A DNA stretch of 64,000 bases, from positions 124,001 through 188,000 of the forward strand of contig JAMYHL010000070.1 in assembly GCA_025531455.1 (NCBI GenBank). Reading direction: 5' to 3'. This document shows positions 23,622 to 35,800 of this stretch, piece by piece; within the stretch, counting starts at the first letter, position 1; the number at the start of each line of letters is the position of its first letter. Origin of the DNA: Apiotrichum sp. Y4204 (lineage: Eukaryota > Basidiomycota > Tremellomycetes > Trichosporonales > Trichosporonaceae). The notes under the pieces were generated by a model. The model was not told where the DNA came from. It made no database searches and saw nothing but the letters and a program-made list of their open reading frames with translations. The position numbers were made by a program, and so were the translations under genes.

Positions 23622-24148
23622 CTACGCTCGAGCCTCGCCCTCACCCGACTCGATCATCGATACTGCCTTGAGACACGCGGGATGCACGACCGTTCTTTCC
23701 CATCAGATACGTGTTTTGTTCACACTCACATCCAGACATGGTACGCCTGCTTCCCATCGCGCCCAGGCACGGCCCCCTCGAGCGTCTGGGGCGAGGTCGC
23801 GGCACAGGCTATGACGTGCGTGTAGAGGAGGCGGTACTCGCGCGGGGTCCAGCTGTCGAGAGTGGAAGCGAGCGCGGAGAGGCTAGTCTCTTCCTGGGGT
23901 ACGGGGAGCTTGGTCGGGCTCTCGCACAGCACGACTGCGTCGTCCGCGAACAGCGGGTGGTCGAGGATCCAAACGGGCGGGAGCTCCTGTACCGGCGTCA
24001 CGGGCGGCGGGGGTGGTGGCCGGTGGGGACGGAGTTTCGGAAGAGCAGGGGGCTGGCGTGGAGGCCGGCGCGGAGGTGGGGGGACCGGCGGAGGAAGCGA
24101 CGTTGTCGTGCTCGTGCTCTGGCGAGTTCCGGGTACGCAGTATGGCAT
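23622..24148 (-). CDS. SANT/Myb-like small protein, array copy 3 (divergent)
   Basis: Two exons (24148-23730 and 23694-23622) encode 163 residues. The N-terminal 60 residues are strongly Pro-rich (PPPVPPPPRRPPRQPP). The SANT-like core is the most divergent of the array: SWTPREYRLLYTHVI, then LEGAVPGRDGKQAYHVW. The residue after the Trp is Ile, because the split codon is AT|A where the other copies have Arg. Exon 2 reads TVVHPACLKAVSMIES and matches the TVVKNTCRRALMEK tail of copy 1. The 35-nt intron has a GTGAGT donor and an AAG acceptor. The divergence suggests relaxed constraint or a changed role, but the frame is intact. Confidence 0.65.
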
Positions 24149-24403
24149 CGGCGGTTATGAGGGAGTGGCTGAGATGATAAGAGCTAATGAAGAGTTGGTA
24201 AAACTAATCTAGCTGGAGATCGTACTGACGTTGTGCGAGCCTGCAAACTTCAATCACATTACACTGGCAACGATGCGTTCACGATGTCATGTCGAGCTAT
24301 GTGATGTACATCCCACATGACCTCATTCTCCTTCAGCTCTTCGTTTCCGTTGCGACCCGGCATGTCGTAGCCTGTTCGCGAGACAGTCAGGCCTCGATTG
24401 CTC

Positions 24404-24811
24404 TCACTTGCCGCCCTTGGCCTTCTCCATCAGCGCCCGGCGACACACGCCCTGCACGACCTGCCTTCCCGTCAGTTCTGTACGCTTTGTATTTGTTCCT
24501 CACCGCCAGCAGAGATACGCCTGCTGTCCCGTGCGGCCCGCCACGGCGCCGGTGAACGCCGAGGGACCCACCGCCTTGCCCGCGACGCGGTCGAAGACGG
24601 CGACGTACTCGTCCCCAGTCCACGCGCCGCGCTTCACTTTAGGCTTGTGCTCGGGCTCAGCTTCGGCGTCCGCTTCGACTTGGGTGTCGGGCTCGGACTT
24701 GACGTCGTTGTCGTTGGATGAAGGCGTGTCTGAGGCCGTCGGCGAGGCCGAGGTCGAGCGCGCATAGGGCTTGGATCTGGGCTTTGACTTGGACGATTTG
24801 GCGCGGGGCAT
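24404..24811 (-). CDS. SANT/Myb-like small protein, array copy 2
   Basis: Two exons (24811-24504 and 24464-24404) encode 122 residues. A Ser/Lys-rich and then acidic N-terminus (MPRAKSSKSKPRSKPY, later EPDTQVEADAEAEPE) precedes the SANT-like core RGAWTGDEYVAVFDRVAG, then FTGAVAGRTGQQAYLCWR. The second exon supplies QVVQGVCRRALMEKAKGGK, closely matching the tail of copy 1. The 39-nt intron (GTGAGG...ACTGAC...AAG) interrupts the Arg codon after the Trp, the same position and phase as in the other copies. Its start lies 153 bp downstream of the stop of copy 1. Nuclear function is inferred from the SANT-like core. Confidence 0.72.
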
Positions 24812-24964
24812 GGTGGATAAAACTGTAATGGGGAAGTGAGAAGAGCAAGGGGAAACGATGATATACATAGCGTGAGTATTAAGAACATGACATGAGATGA
24901 GATGAGTGCTCGCGGAAAACACATTGCATGACTCCCACGCCCTGACAGCTAGCAAGGCTATGGC

Positions 24965-25316
24965 CTACAGCCGCTTCTCGCCACCTTTCTCCATCAGCGC
25001 CCGGCGGCACGTATTCTTGACGACCGTGCTATCATCAGTATCTCCCCCGCTATCACACCCACCGCCAGGCATCGTACGCCTGCTGCGCGTTGCGGCCCGG
25101 AACGACACCCTCAAACGCCACCTTGCTCCGCATGCGGTCCGCGACGGCATCGAAGATGAGGAGATACTCTTCCCCCGTCCAGGCGCGTGATCCCGTCGAT
25201 CCCATCTGCCTAGTCCCACCCTCCTCGTGTTTGATGGGTGGCTTGGTGATGTCGGGCTTCGTGTCGGCTTTCGTGTCGGGCTCACGCCGGCGTTTCTTGG
25301 AGTTGTTATCTGGCAT
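24965..25316 (-). CDS. SANT/Myb-like small protein, array copy 1
   Basis: Two exons (25316-25063 and 25028-24965) encode 105 residues, the shortest member. The N-terminus MPDNNSKKRRREPDTKAD has a probable nuclear localisation cluster. The SANT-like core is SRAWTGEEYLLIFDAVAD, then FEGVVPGRNAQQAYDAWR. The 34-nt intron (GTGGGT...CTGAT...TAG) splits the Arg codon after the Trp, and the tail is TVVKNTCRRALMEKGGEKRL. This is the 5'-most gene of the head-to-tail array on the minus strand. A 9-nt tandem repeat sits 43-74 bases before its ATG. I cannot assign a biochemical role beyond probable DNA or chromatin binding. Confidence 0.72.
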
Positions 25317-25358
25317 TGTGGTGGACGTAGCGCGAGCGGCCGCTGTGAGAGTGAGAGG

Positions 25359-25390
25359 TGTGAGTGATGTGAGTGATGTGAGTGATGTGA
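25359..25390 (-). repeat. Three-copy 9-nt tandem repeat before SANT-like copy 1
   Basis: On the plus strand the unit TGTGAGTGA occurs three times without interruption (25359-25385), plus a partial TGTGA. On the coding strand it is a TCACTCACA tract in the probable 5' leader. Slippage could alter its length; any regulatory role is untested. Confidence 0.8.
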
Positions 25391-28300
25391 TTCTGTGGGA
25401 AGTCGATATGTAAGGTGGCACACATGTGTTCGCAGATGCCATGGGACCTCCATTCTTGCTGGCATGCACTGGCACTCTCTCGATGGGGCTGGGGCGTACA
25501 ACCCTCGTGACCGCTTTGGGGATCGCTACCATTCAAGTTGGAAGTAGTTGGCGTTGATTGCATCAGTAAAGTCCAGAGTCACTTTTGGATCCACACTTCC
25601 ATCCACACTTCCATCACATTGACGTCGTAGTGCGTTCTGATACGTTCTTACGACATTTGCTCCTTCCAGGTCCCACGGTGCAGGCCATTTCACCATCGAG
25701 CTCAGTGAATCTTCATTGGGTATATCGTGCACGACTGACGGCGCATGCAGTGCTGGGCTGTGAGTATCGATCTCGTTTCAATGTTTCTGGATGTCAGTCG
25801 ATTTCCACAGAATCTGAAGACTAAAACGGCGGAGGGGAAAAAGAACAAGATGAGATCTTAGTTAGTTACAGCAGGAGAACATGACTTCCGCTCCGCGATT
25901 TCCACCCTTGTTCCTCGTCCCTCATCGAGATTTCTCACCAACAAAAGTTGGGCGGGACAGGACTGCCGACCTACCAGACTGCCGCCGGCCCGCTGATCCG
26001 CGACACGCTCCGGAATTGGCGGAGGCGCGGCAGATCGACAAGCGCCAAACGCGCCGATTGCTTTACGACGTTTTACAACATGTGTGCCATATAGCATTGC
26101 CGTCATGCCATTCGCCGGCGCGCACTTCGGTACTTCGGGTCTTCCGTAGTCGGCACGGCGGTACGTCGGGTGATCGGTTGCCCAGTGCCCCGTTCCAGCA
26201 TGCCATGAGACAGCCCATACCACGCGCCGACGGTTCTGGCTCATCTCCGTCAGTTGCGACATATCCCGTGGCGCGAGATACGGCCAAGTCACATGTGGTT
26301 GGCGGGAGGGCGCCGGGATAAGTTAGGTCGCAGAGCCGCGGCAGCCTTCGAAACGCGCCAAGTCTGCAGAGTAAGAAGTCAAAAATGAGTAAAATCAGTG
26401 CAGAGGTCCAAACGAGGAGCACAAGTGAAGCACAGCTGCGGAATTGCAGATACGTGAGTGAAAGTAAGTTGAGACCGTTGACGAACTTCTTACGCACTCT
26501 TTACTAGTTGGGACCCCAAGATGCGGCAGAGGCGACTTTTTGATGCGTTCCGCAAGGGGGATCACAAGAAGGAGTGCGTGTGAATGCAGAGAAAGTTTAA
26601 GCCTTGTGAGTTTACTGCCAAGGTCGACATTGAGGTCCATGTGGTGAAGCGGCAGTGCCTCGACGAGCTCTGCCTAGTTGAGTGAGATGGGGAGGCAGGT
26701 TGATGTCACTTCTCGTTATCCCGAAGGTAAAGGTTCCAAGTTGCCGTCACCCCAATCTGATTGTGCACAGGTGTGCGGTTCGAACTTCTGTTTTATTCCT
26801 TGTCACCACGCGTCTTGATGTGCACACTTTGGCCAGCTAAGAGGAGGGTGTAGATCCCATTTTCATTGAGAACCCACTCGTCGGACCTGGTCCTATAAAT
26901 CCCAAGGGCTGCAAGTGCTGGTAAGTGAGCGCAATGGCTCTTAAACGCGCTCGTAGAGTTTAAACGTGAAGCTTGGTCACTTGGATCAATTGACAGTACG
27001 ACTCTATTGCAGCATGCAAAACAGACTATCCGCATTGGGACATTGGTTGTTCCACAATGTCGACATTGGGCCGCTCCACAAGTATTAAGCTCCACCCAAA
27101 AAGCAAAAAACCCCTCGCGAGTCTCGATTCCACCCTCCTATGCCCCATCAGGTGGACGGAGATAAAACCGGGAAACCGGGCCAGATCCTTCCTTGTCCCT
27201 CCGGATTCCCCTCCGAACAGGTACATTCCGTCACGCGTCGCGTCGCAACCCTGCCGAGGTTACGACTCCCTCGTCCCCTCTGCTGTTGCTCGGCCGCAAG
27301 GACACAGAGAATGGCCCGCGATGATGCCAGCCTGTCATGGCAAGCAATACCGCCTTAATAGAGCCCAGTGCAGTTTGGTCCCACACGCGTCGAATGTCGA
27401 GACGTTTCGGATCTGAAAGCAGAGACTCACCTGTTTGGCTGGGTTCAGACGTCTCCTCTTTGCACACTTTGTGACACTGTTTGAGAATGCCTCGTTCATA
27501 GGTTGTATTAATGACCCGCGACTCAGCTGATTCAGTGTTGCGTGCAGGAATAGAAATCGCCATATCAGGCATCACAACCGGCCAGACATTTTTCTCCGCG
27601 ACCCCGGGTTCAAATGATCCCTGTGGGGTGTGTCCCGGGTGTCGATCGTGTTGATCTGATGGGCTGTTGTTACCCTGCTGGGATTGCTGGGTATTCTTCA
27701 GAGGCCAGAGGACAACAAACAGTGCTGCGGAACACTCTTCTAGTGGCCCAGGATGCGCACATGCAAGATCCCCGAGATCCCCAAGATGGCTAGGATCCCA
27801 CTACTCAAGCACACGGAAGAGACCGGACAGGGCAGGGAGTGTTTTGGTGGCGCAAACAGAGTTGAGGGAGGCTTGCGCACTTGCGTATCGATCAGCGAGG
27901 TCATTGCCCTGCACCAGCGGCACCATCGCTTGGCTAGTGTAGCTAATACGTAGTCACTAGGCATACTAGGCAATACTAGAAACACAGTCCAAAGCAAGCG
28001 AGTAGGCGCGATCAGGCAGGCCGTGCACCGTCAAGTCGGTGGATGCCCAGCACAAATCTCCCGATCTCCCCGGCGTTGGATGGCGTGGAAAAGAGCGTTA
28101 CACCAGTGCGACAATGAATCATCGCTCGGCGACTTTCTTTTTTTCTCTTGTGTACAGTACGACTCGCGGCGTACGAAGGGCCGGTACAGGGAATGGAGGC
28201 GTCCTAGTCGTCCAACTGTCCCCATTCATTGACTCAGTGGGCTAATTCATCAATCCACTTTATGGTTCTGCCAGGCGGGTCGCACACAAACGGTGGCTTG

Positions 28301-31300
28301 TCATCCAGCATCCGTGCCGAAGGGTTGCGTAGTCGCGATCACCTCGGATCCGCGACAGTGCGCATTGCGCCCTGTTGCCAGTGGCCAGTGGACATGTGTA
28401 TGCGCTGTAATCGCCCATCGCCCATGGCCTGTCGTGGGTTCGAGGGTTCATACAATTCGCAAACTGCATCCCTGGCTATGAGCGGCGCCACACTGCGGTT
28501 CGTCGCGATCGTCAGTCGCGAGTAGTAAGTGACCGCAAGCAGGTAAATTCGCATCAACCATATCCTCCGCGCAATGGACGCGTTGGAATTGGCTGGCCAT
28601 CAGTTGTCGCGGCGCGCGGCGTATGTGGCAAGGGCTGCGAGGGCACGGACAGCCGATCAGCCGATCCATCCGCCGATCTGCCGCCAAAGGGATGGACTGC
28701 AGATCATGGACACCAACCGGGCAACCCGGGGACCGTGGGGCGGTCGATCCTTTCGATCACGATCTCCCAATCCAGACACTACCCACCTGCCCGAGTGAGG
28801 AGCAAGGGAACGGCAGGCTGGGTCACCGACAGTCCTCCCAGCTACCCAGCCTCCCGGTCGCCCTCCCGGATGCGTGGCGCGTCAAGAACATTCCATACTC
28901 CACCCTGCCTGAGAAGAACAAACGCCGATAGCGTGTGTTGTCAGCTGTGTGCCGCGTGAGATCAGAGGGGGCTTGGCTCATTGTTTCTCCAGAGCCATTC
29001 AGAACCTCCGATTTCAGTTGACCGGCCACTACGGCCACTACAGCCACTCCCATTCATTGCGGCCGCGATGTTCCACATCCGTCGGATGCTGGCCGCCTCG
29101 CCTGGGGGATCGGTTGTATTCGTCGACGCCCATGAAAGAAGGCCTTTTTAGCTCAGACTGTATGTATCCCTGTTTCAGGCGTTTCAGTGGAGAGGCGCCT
29201 GGCGCTCCCGCCGGCGCCGGCCGGCGGCCACGGCGTGCACGCTCGTGTGACTTGTTCGACTCGACGCGTCCATGTGCCATGGGGTCATGAATCCATGGTC
29301 GATACACAATATGCACATAATGACCGAAGGGATTCCCTGCATGTGTCTCGCATTTGCGTGACTGTTGTGTTGTTGTGGTAAGCAGAACAGAGATCAGCCA
29401 GGGTTGGCACTTTTGCAGAACGGCGCCGCGGGGAATATATGCCATGGACAACGTGCTTCCCATTATGCATTATGCCTCATACCCTCGTGCTCATCGCCGC
29501 CCATCGGATGACGCCGGGGGCGCGGAACGGTCCCAGGCAAGCGGAATGTGGCACAATTTGTAGTATTTTCTGCTTGATTGAGAAAAAAAAAATAAGAGGT
29601 AACCCACGAATGTCCCAACTAGGCAATACCTGTGCGTGGCTAGGCAGCACCCCGTGTAACGTGACTTTGAGCCATGGTAACTGGTACCTCTCGTAAGCTC
29701 CACACTGTATGTCACACTTGCGGCATTGTCACAGTCACTGGGAGCTTGGTGCATGCAACGACGGAGCTGGAGCAGGGCAGCTCGGCGTCACATGTCGGTG
29801 CGATCGCTCATGCTTGCGTACTGGGTGGTGACAACTGCCGACAGCTGAGAGTGGCCACTAGGCGACTAGAGATGATGGTTCAGAAGCGCGAAAGGACGCG
29901 TCAAAGGTCTGTGCGACGCTTCAAACGCGGGGAGGACGCGTTTCTGTGCTTCTGCGCTTGGTTCTTCATGTAGCATGTCTGAGAGTGGCGTTGGCGTCGG
30001 CTGGCGGGCCTCCGAGAAGCAGACGTCGGACCGACGCAGCAAGGGGACATGCACGCGGGACGGACACGCTGCACGCTTGTGCGACCTGGTGCACGACTAC
30101 TCGGTCCATGATGTGTTCTGACCATGCCAATGGATTTAATTATTGCATTGAGAACTGGGACCAAAAGGGTCTTCATTTCAGGTTTTCTCTTCGCGCGCTA
30201 CATGCCGACTGCGGCACCTCAGCTCGGCTGCCCCGCCCGGACTCTCTTGGCCGTTTCGGAGCTGATGGCGCGGCTGTCCTCCCGCAAGACAAACATACAG
30301 GGCTCGCTGCGATCCGAAGGTCCAAAATCCAAGGACGCAGGGCCGTCAAGCGATTGTATGGGCCCCTATGGCCCGAATGGCCTGTATGCACCATTGGAGC
30401 CATGGATCCATGGACCATGTCAATCAATCATTCTCCGACCTCTAACGTCACAGGAGGTTCAGCAAAAAAGAGTTCAGGGAGAGAAACAGGGTTTGCAAGT
30501 ATTGACCGGGCACAAACAGTGGGCCAGTAGGGCTGTTGAGCTGCCAGGCTTTCACAGACCAAAACGTCTCGGAGTCCGCAGCTGGTCAAGTTTACAAGGA
30601 CGGAATTCACGGAAGGAGTAGGAGAAGCCGGTGGTCTCAGACCGGAAGCCGGAGCCGGCAGGTCACAAACACAAAAGGACAGGAAAGAAACAGGAAGAAA
30701 CCAGTCAGAACCTCACCCGACCGCGCAGACTACTTGGGGCGCAGGTCTAGCTCGTGGGTCGGTCGCGGAATTGCAGTGGTTGTGTGCCTCAGGGCCGCAG
30801 GGGTGCGCCGATTCTGAGTGAGTGCCCATCGCGTCGCGATGCCATTGCGTGAGATGAAAAGGTACTATGTCTGCTGGAGTGTATCACTGTCCGGCATCAC
30901 AAAGTATCAAAGGACCGAGAGAGCGATCCATTTGAGGCAGTGAGGATGGTAATTATTGGACAGGTGGATTCCGGGGTTGAGAATCAGCTTGCTCAGGAGC
31001 GAGGCAGAGAGCGACAAGGGTAAAATCGCGGAGGGCAACGCAAAGCAACCGACGCGACAGGGTATGAGGCCGAGGGTGATGAAGAGACGCGACTACGGAG
31101 CGGCGTGGTGACAAACATTCCCTTCCCCTCCCCGAACCAATGGGCTAGTCGGGGGCAAGGGATCGCGAGGGAGGGCCAGGTTCAGCGCGCCTGACTTTGT
31201 TGGGTGTGGGTGTAGTGTGTTGTGATTGTTTTATTTTGTATTTTTATTTTTCTCTCTTCGCATCTTCTTCTGCAGGCATGCAGGAGCTCAGGAGAGGCAC

Positions 31301-32229
31301 AGGTTGACAGGGTCCGGAACTGTATGCACTGCGGCGAGGTGAAAAGAGCGCAGGAGCCGCGGGTGCGACCCAAGTCCCACTGTTTCTCTTCCCCCTCCTT
31401 CTCATCCTCTCCTCTTGGCCCCGGCCCCGGCCCCCGGCCTCTCCTCTCATCCGCTGGGCCGCTGGGCCGCTGGCCTTCTGGCCTCCGGGCGGGTCTCCCC
31501 TCCAAGGCCCCGAAGAGCGACCGACACTTGAGACATTCGGCGCATACAAGCTCAGCCAAACAGGCCCTCCAGGGACTAGAGAGCACCTGCAGCGCTGCTG
31601 CCGGTCGCAGGCGGCAGGCCCACAGTCGCAAACGATCCCAACCGACGCCGTAAGCCCAGGGGATCCGCGTCCGCGACCTGCCAGTGATGATGAGGCTCAA
31701 TCAGCCCTTGTGTGTGTGTACCTGCACCACCTCCTGCACCGCACCCACACACACGCACGCAAGCCCGCACGTACACACTCTACCCGCACACACATGAAGG
31801 CATATACAGGCACTGTAGCCGGCAGTAGCGAGTGATGCGTGCATTAGCAGTAGTGTGCAGGTGTTGAGAGCTACGCAGTAGAGAGACAGGCGCGCGGATA
31901 AGCAGGCTCTGCAGCTCTTCCGACCTAACTAGCACCAGTCAGCCAAGCAGGCAGAGGGATCGCACGCCTTGGCAGCAATCTGGGCCTCGCTGTCGTTGTT
32001 GGCGAAACCCGTTCGTTGTCTTGCACTCAACCCTGCATTGATACATTGTCTCGCTCTTGTCCTTGCCTCTTCCACCCCCCCTCCCTGCACCCTTCCCCCC
32101 GTATCGCGCTGCCCGGAAAGCTAGCTGCGGCACCATCAACGGCTGCGTGAACGCGAACGGAACGGACGTTACGACGATTCACGACACGCTGGATAGATAG
32201 CATCACACATTGCCTGCTTGCGGGGTGAT
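25391..32229. other. Gene-poor stretch between SANT array and kinase
   Basis: I find no gene I can support in about 6.8 kb. Open frames up to 194 codons (for example 29946-30530) have no motif and overlap others on both strands. A frame at 26793-27095 (minus) has two CxxC pairs but starts with GTG and has no partner exon I can justify. A pyrimidine tract ending in CTGCAG near 31275 could be a splice acceptor of a distant kinase leader exon. CA-rich simple sequence lies near 31.7-31.8 kb. No mobile-element protein is visible. Confidence 0.5.
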
Positions 32230-32864
32230 CATCTACAGAACGCGCATGGACCCGAGTCCTGGACGACACCACCCCTCCCACTCACCCTCTACCCCCGACA
32301 CAACACCTCGCATTGCTCGCGACCTGCGCCGGCCGTGACCCTAAGGAATCAGAGTCCCTACACCACCCTGTCACCCAAACATCGCACCGCACCGCGCAGA
32401 CCGTGTTAGTTTGGTTTGGTCTGGCATATCCCATACACACCACACACTATTCTATCACACTCCACACACATTCGGCACACCGTGTACCCTTGTCCCTTGG
32501 TCGACGTCGCATACCCGCCAGTTTCTGCACCTTGCAAGCCTCGACAGGTTTGCTCCATTGAAGTTTGAGACAGTCAACTGTTGGTTCGTGCACTCGCTTC
32601 CAACAATAGTGCCTTGTTTCTTGAGTATTGCTCTCCTCGCGCGTGTTGGTCCCCATCTGCACGACATTCTGCCCACACACACAGTACCCATCTCGCCGTA
32701 TCTCTCACACCTCGCCTTTCATCACTTCACATAATCCATTCATCGTCGTCTGTCCATCACTAGCACTGTCCGTCCTGTAACAGACCCGCACATCACCGCC
32801 GCCATACTCCATCGCATACATCTTGCCGCGCTCCTCCGTTGACCACCGTCACCGGCGGCCTGAG
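32230..32864 (+). promoter_or_regulatory. C/T-rich promoter/leader of the GIN4-type kinase
   Basis: The sequence becomes rich in CAC, CTC and ACACACA tracts over about 630 bases and leads directly into the kinase ATG at 32865. This parallels the leaders of the cyclin and ING genes. I see no clear TATA box or defined operator. Confidence 0.45.
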
Positions 32865-35800
32865 ATGGCCACCCAACAGGCCACTCGCCGCTCCCATGCG
32901 TCCGCGTCAACGGGGCCGAGTAACCGGCCCAGCGCAGCTAACCATCGGCGCATATCCTCTACATCATCCCAGGCCGGACGCAATGAAGACCGCCAGTATA
33001 TAGGCCAATGGTGTATAGGACGTACCATCGGGACCGGTTCATCTGGTGAGCGCCCGGCGGTCATGTTTGATCAGTGGGAATAACCATGCTGACAATCTCT
33101 CCCCTTGCGGTCGACCCAAACATCTCTCCAACACTCGCCGTTACTGTCTGCCGCATTCTCCCCACGTCCGCCCCACCGCTCTCACGCACACACACGCTCG
33201 CTTCCAAACATCACGCGTTTCATCCTCGTCGTTTACCGTGTGTGCCAAACAGGCCGTGTCAAGATTGCACGACATCGGGTGACCGGACATTATGCCGCAG
33301 TGAAGATCGTGCCCAAGGGCCTGATCCTCTCATCGCGCATGTCGGTGAATGAGGCTGGTGCAAAGTCGGAGAAGCTCCTGCTGGGCATTGAGCGGGAGAT
33401 TGTCATTATGAAGCTCATTGACCACCCCAATGTGCTTTCCCTGTATGATGTCTGGGAAACGACTCATGACCTGTAAGTCTAAAGCCCCAACCCACCAATC
33501 GGCATTTTCTCCCCAATGCGCCAATTTATCTGCTGATGCACCCTACAGATATCTCATCATCGAGTATGTTGCCGGGGGTGAACTCTTCGACTACCTCGTC
33601 CGGAGAGGCCGTTTGCCGATAAGTGAAGCACTGCACTACTTTCAGCAGATCATTTTTGCGGTCGACTATTGCCATCGCTTCAACATCTGCCATCGCGACC
33701 TGAAGCCGGAAAACCTACTTCTTGACAAAGACAAGAACATCAAGGTGGCAGACTTCGGCATGGCTGCATGGCAGGCGGATGAGCGGATGCTGGAGACATC
33801 CTGCGGCAGCCCGCACTACGCATCACCAGAAATCGTGGCAGGCAAGGCCTATGACGGTACCGCCAGCGATATTTGGTCTTGCGGTATCATCCTGTTTGCC
33901 TTACTCGCAGGGCGACTCCCCTTTGACGACGACAACATCCGTGCACTTCTCCAAAAGGTCAAGATTGGCTACTTTGAGATGCCTGATGACATTGACCCCA
34001 CCGCCCGTGATCTACTTCGTCGCATGCTGGAAAAGGACCCTGAACAGCGTATCACCATGCAAGAGATCATGGCGCACCCGTTCTTCACCTCGCGGCCACC
34101 TCGCCAAACCGGCGGCCGCCCGCTCCCCACACCGTTGTCGCTCGGAGCAATGGCACGGCCCGTGGACACGAGTGAGATTGACCCAGACATTCTGTCGAAC
34201 CTCAAGACCCTCTGGCATGGCGCGACCGAAGGCGAGATTTACCGCGCCCTTATGAGTTCCGAGAAGACATGGGAAAAGGCGATCTACCACCTCCTTGTCA
34301 AGTACCGCGATCGTCATCTCGAGAACTACAATATGAACATGGGTTCCGACTCAGAGGAGGAATCAGATGACGATCAGAGTGGTACAACCATCCGCTCTGT
34401 AACTCGCCGGGTCCGCACCCATAGCCAGATACCGTCTCCTAAGCGCTCACCGACAAAGCATCGCCGGATCGAGTCGCCCGCGGTTCAGCAGGTCCGTCGC
34501 AAGCCTCCCCCTCTGCGGGAAACCGACTCGGTTCAGTCGCATCATACACCGCCACCGCGTCCACAGGCACCGACGCCCAAGAAGGCTGCAATGGCCCCAA
34601 TTGTGCACGACTCTCCTATGCCTGGACGGGCAGTAGAGACACCAAACGTCACGCGTCCGCCGTCAAAACTTGGGCCGCGGTCACCGCCCGCCACGCGATC
34701 ACCACAAGCTCGTTCCCCAGTTACGGCCTCTGTTGCCACGATGGAGGTCCCCCCTGCACCAGCCATTACTTTCCAGCAGGCTACTCCTGTCAAGGAGTCG
34801 TCCCCACCGCCGCAGCCGCCCAATCACGCCCCACCTATGTCTCCACGGTCAATTGTCGACGTTTCACCTCCCCAGCTCCCACCACTTTCGCCCCCGCAGG
34901 TCGGAAACCCGCAGCTCCAGACATTCTTGCACGAGATCGCGAATCAACTCAACTCGATGACGATTCGATCATCCACTGCCTCGAGCAGCTCGGCCAACTC
35001 GACCATCCAGACTCCCGAGTATATGGCCTGCATGTCTTACATGTCGCAGCATGCGGGAACCCCAGAGCATCGTCTACCTGAAAGCGGTGCGGAGGAGCTC
35101 AGGAAATCCCCAGTCCACGAGGAGGAAGCTGAGGACCAGTTCGGCGACGCTCCCGATGACGACACGGAGGACATTTCTCTCAATTCGATTTCTGTCGAGT
35201 CGCGTTTCTCGCCGTCACCGGTGCCGGTGCCACCTTCGCCTATCAGTCCAATTGTCGGCCTTGGATTTGGTGGTGCTCCGCGCGCACCATCCCGCAATGG
35301 CCTTCCTCCCGTTTCAGGTCGGTGGAGCGCAGCGTCTGGCAGCTATCGCGCTCGTTCAGTCTCGAGCCGCTGTGAATCTCCGATTCTCACACCAGGCCTC
35401 ACTGCAGGCTTCCACTCCCCGACCCCTGTTATCGAATCGGCTCGCACATCCTCGGGCTCTAGTTATGGCGGATACCATTCCTCGACGCCAGCTGCGATTC
35501 CGCCGGTTCTTCCTGCTCTTCTTCAGGCAGAGCGTCCCGCCCCACCTCCTCCTGGGCGTCGGCCCCATTCGCGTGTGCCGAGCAAGTCTCCGCCTGGTCA
35601 CCTTGAGCCTACACTCGAATCAGAACGTATCGAGTCGCTTCTCGGCCGTGAGAACTCATACGTCTTTATCGACACGCTTGACATGCCGGATGACTCATCG
35701 ACCATGTCTTGGGGACAGAAGCGCGGGTCGGCCTTTTCCAGCCATCGCGGAACTGAGGGATTCCTCAAGAAGCGAAAAAAGATCACGACGCTCGAGATCT

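Noticed and set aside
25359..25390. Possible CRISPR-like repeats
   Set aside because: Contiguous 9-nt tandem units with no spacers in a eukaryotic leader; this is a minisatellite, not CRISPR.
26793..27095. Minus-strand frame with two CxxC pairs
   Set aside because: Begins with GTG, no supportable upstream exon or splice acceptor, and cysteine spacing does not match a known zinc ribbon. Could be revisited with RNA data.
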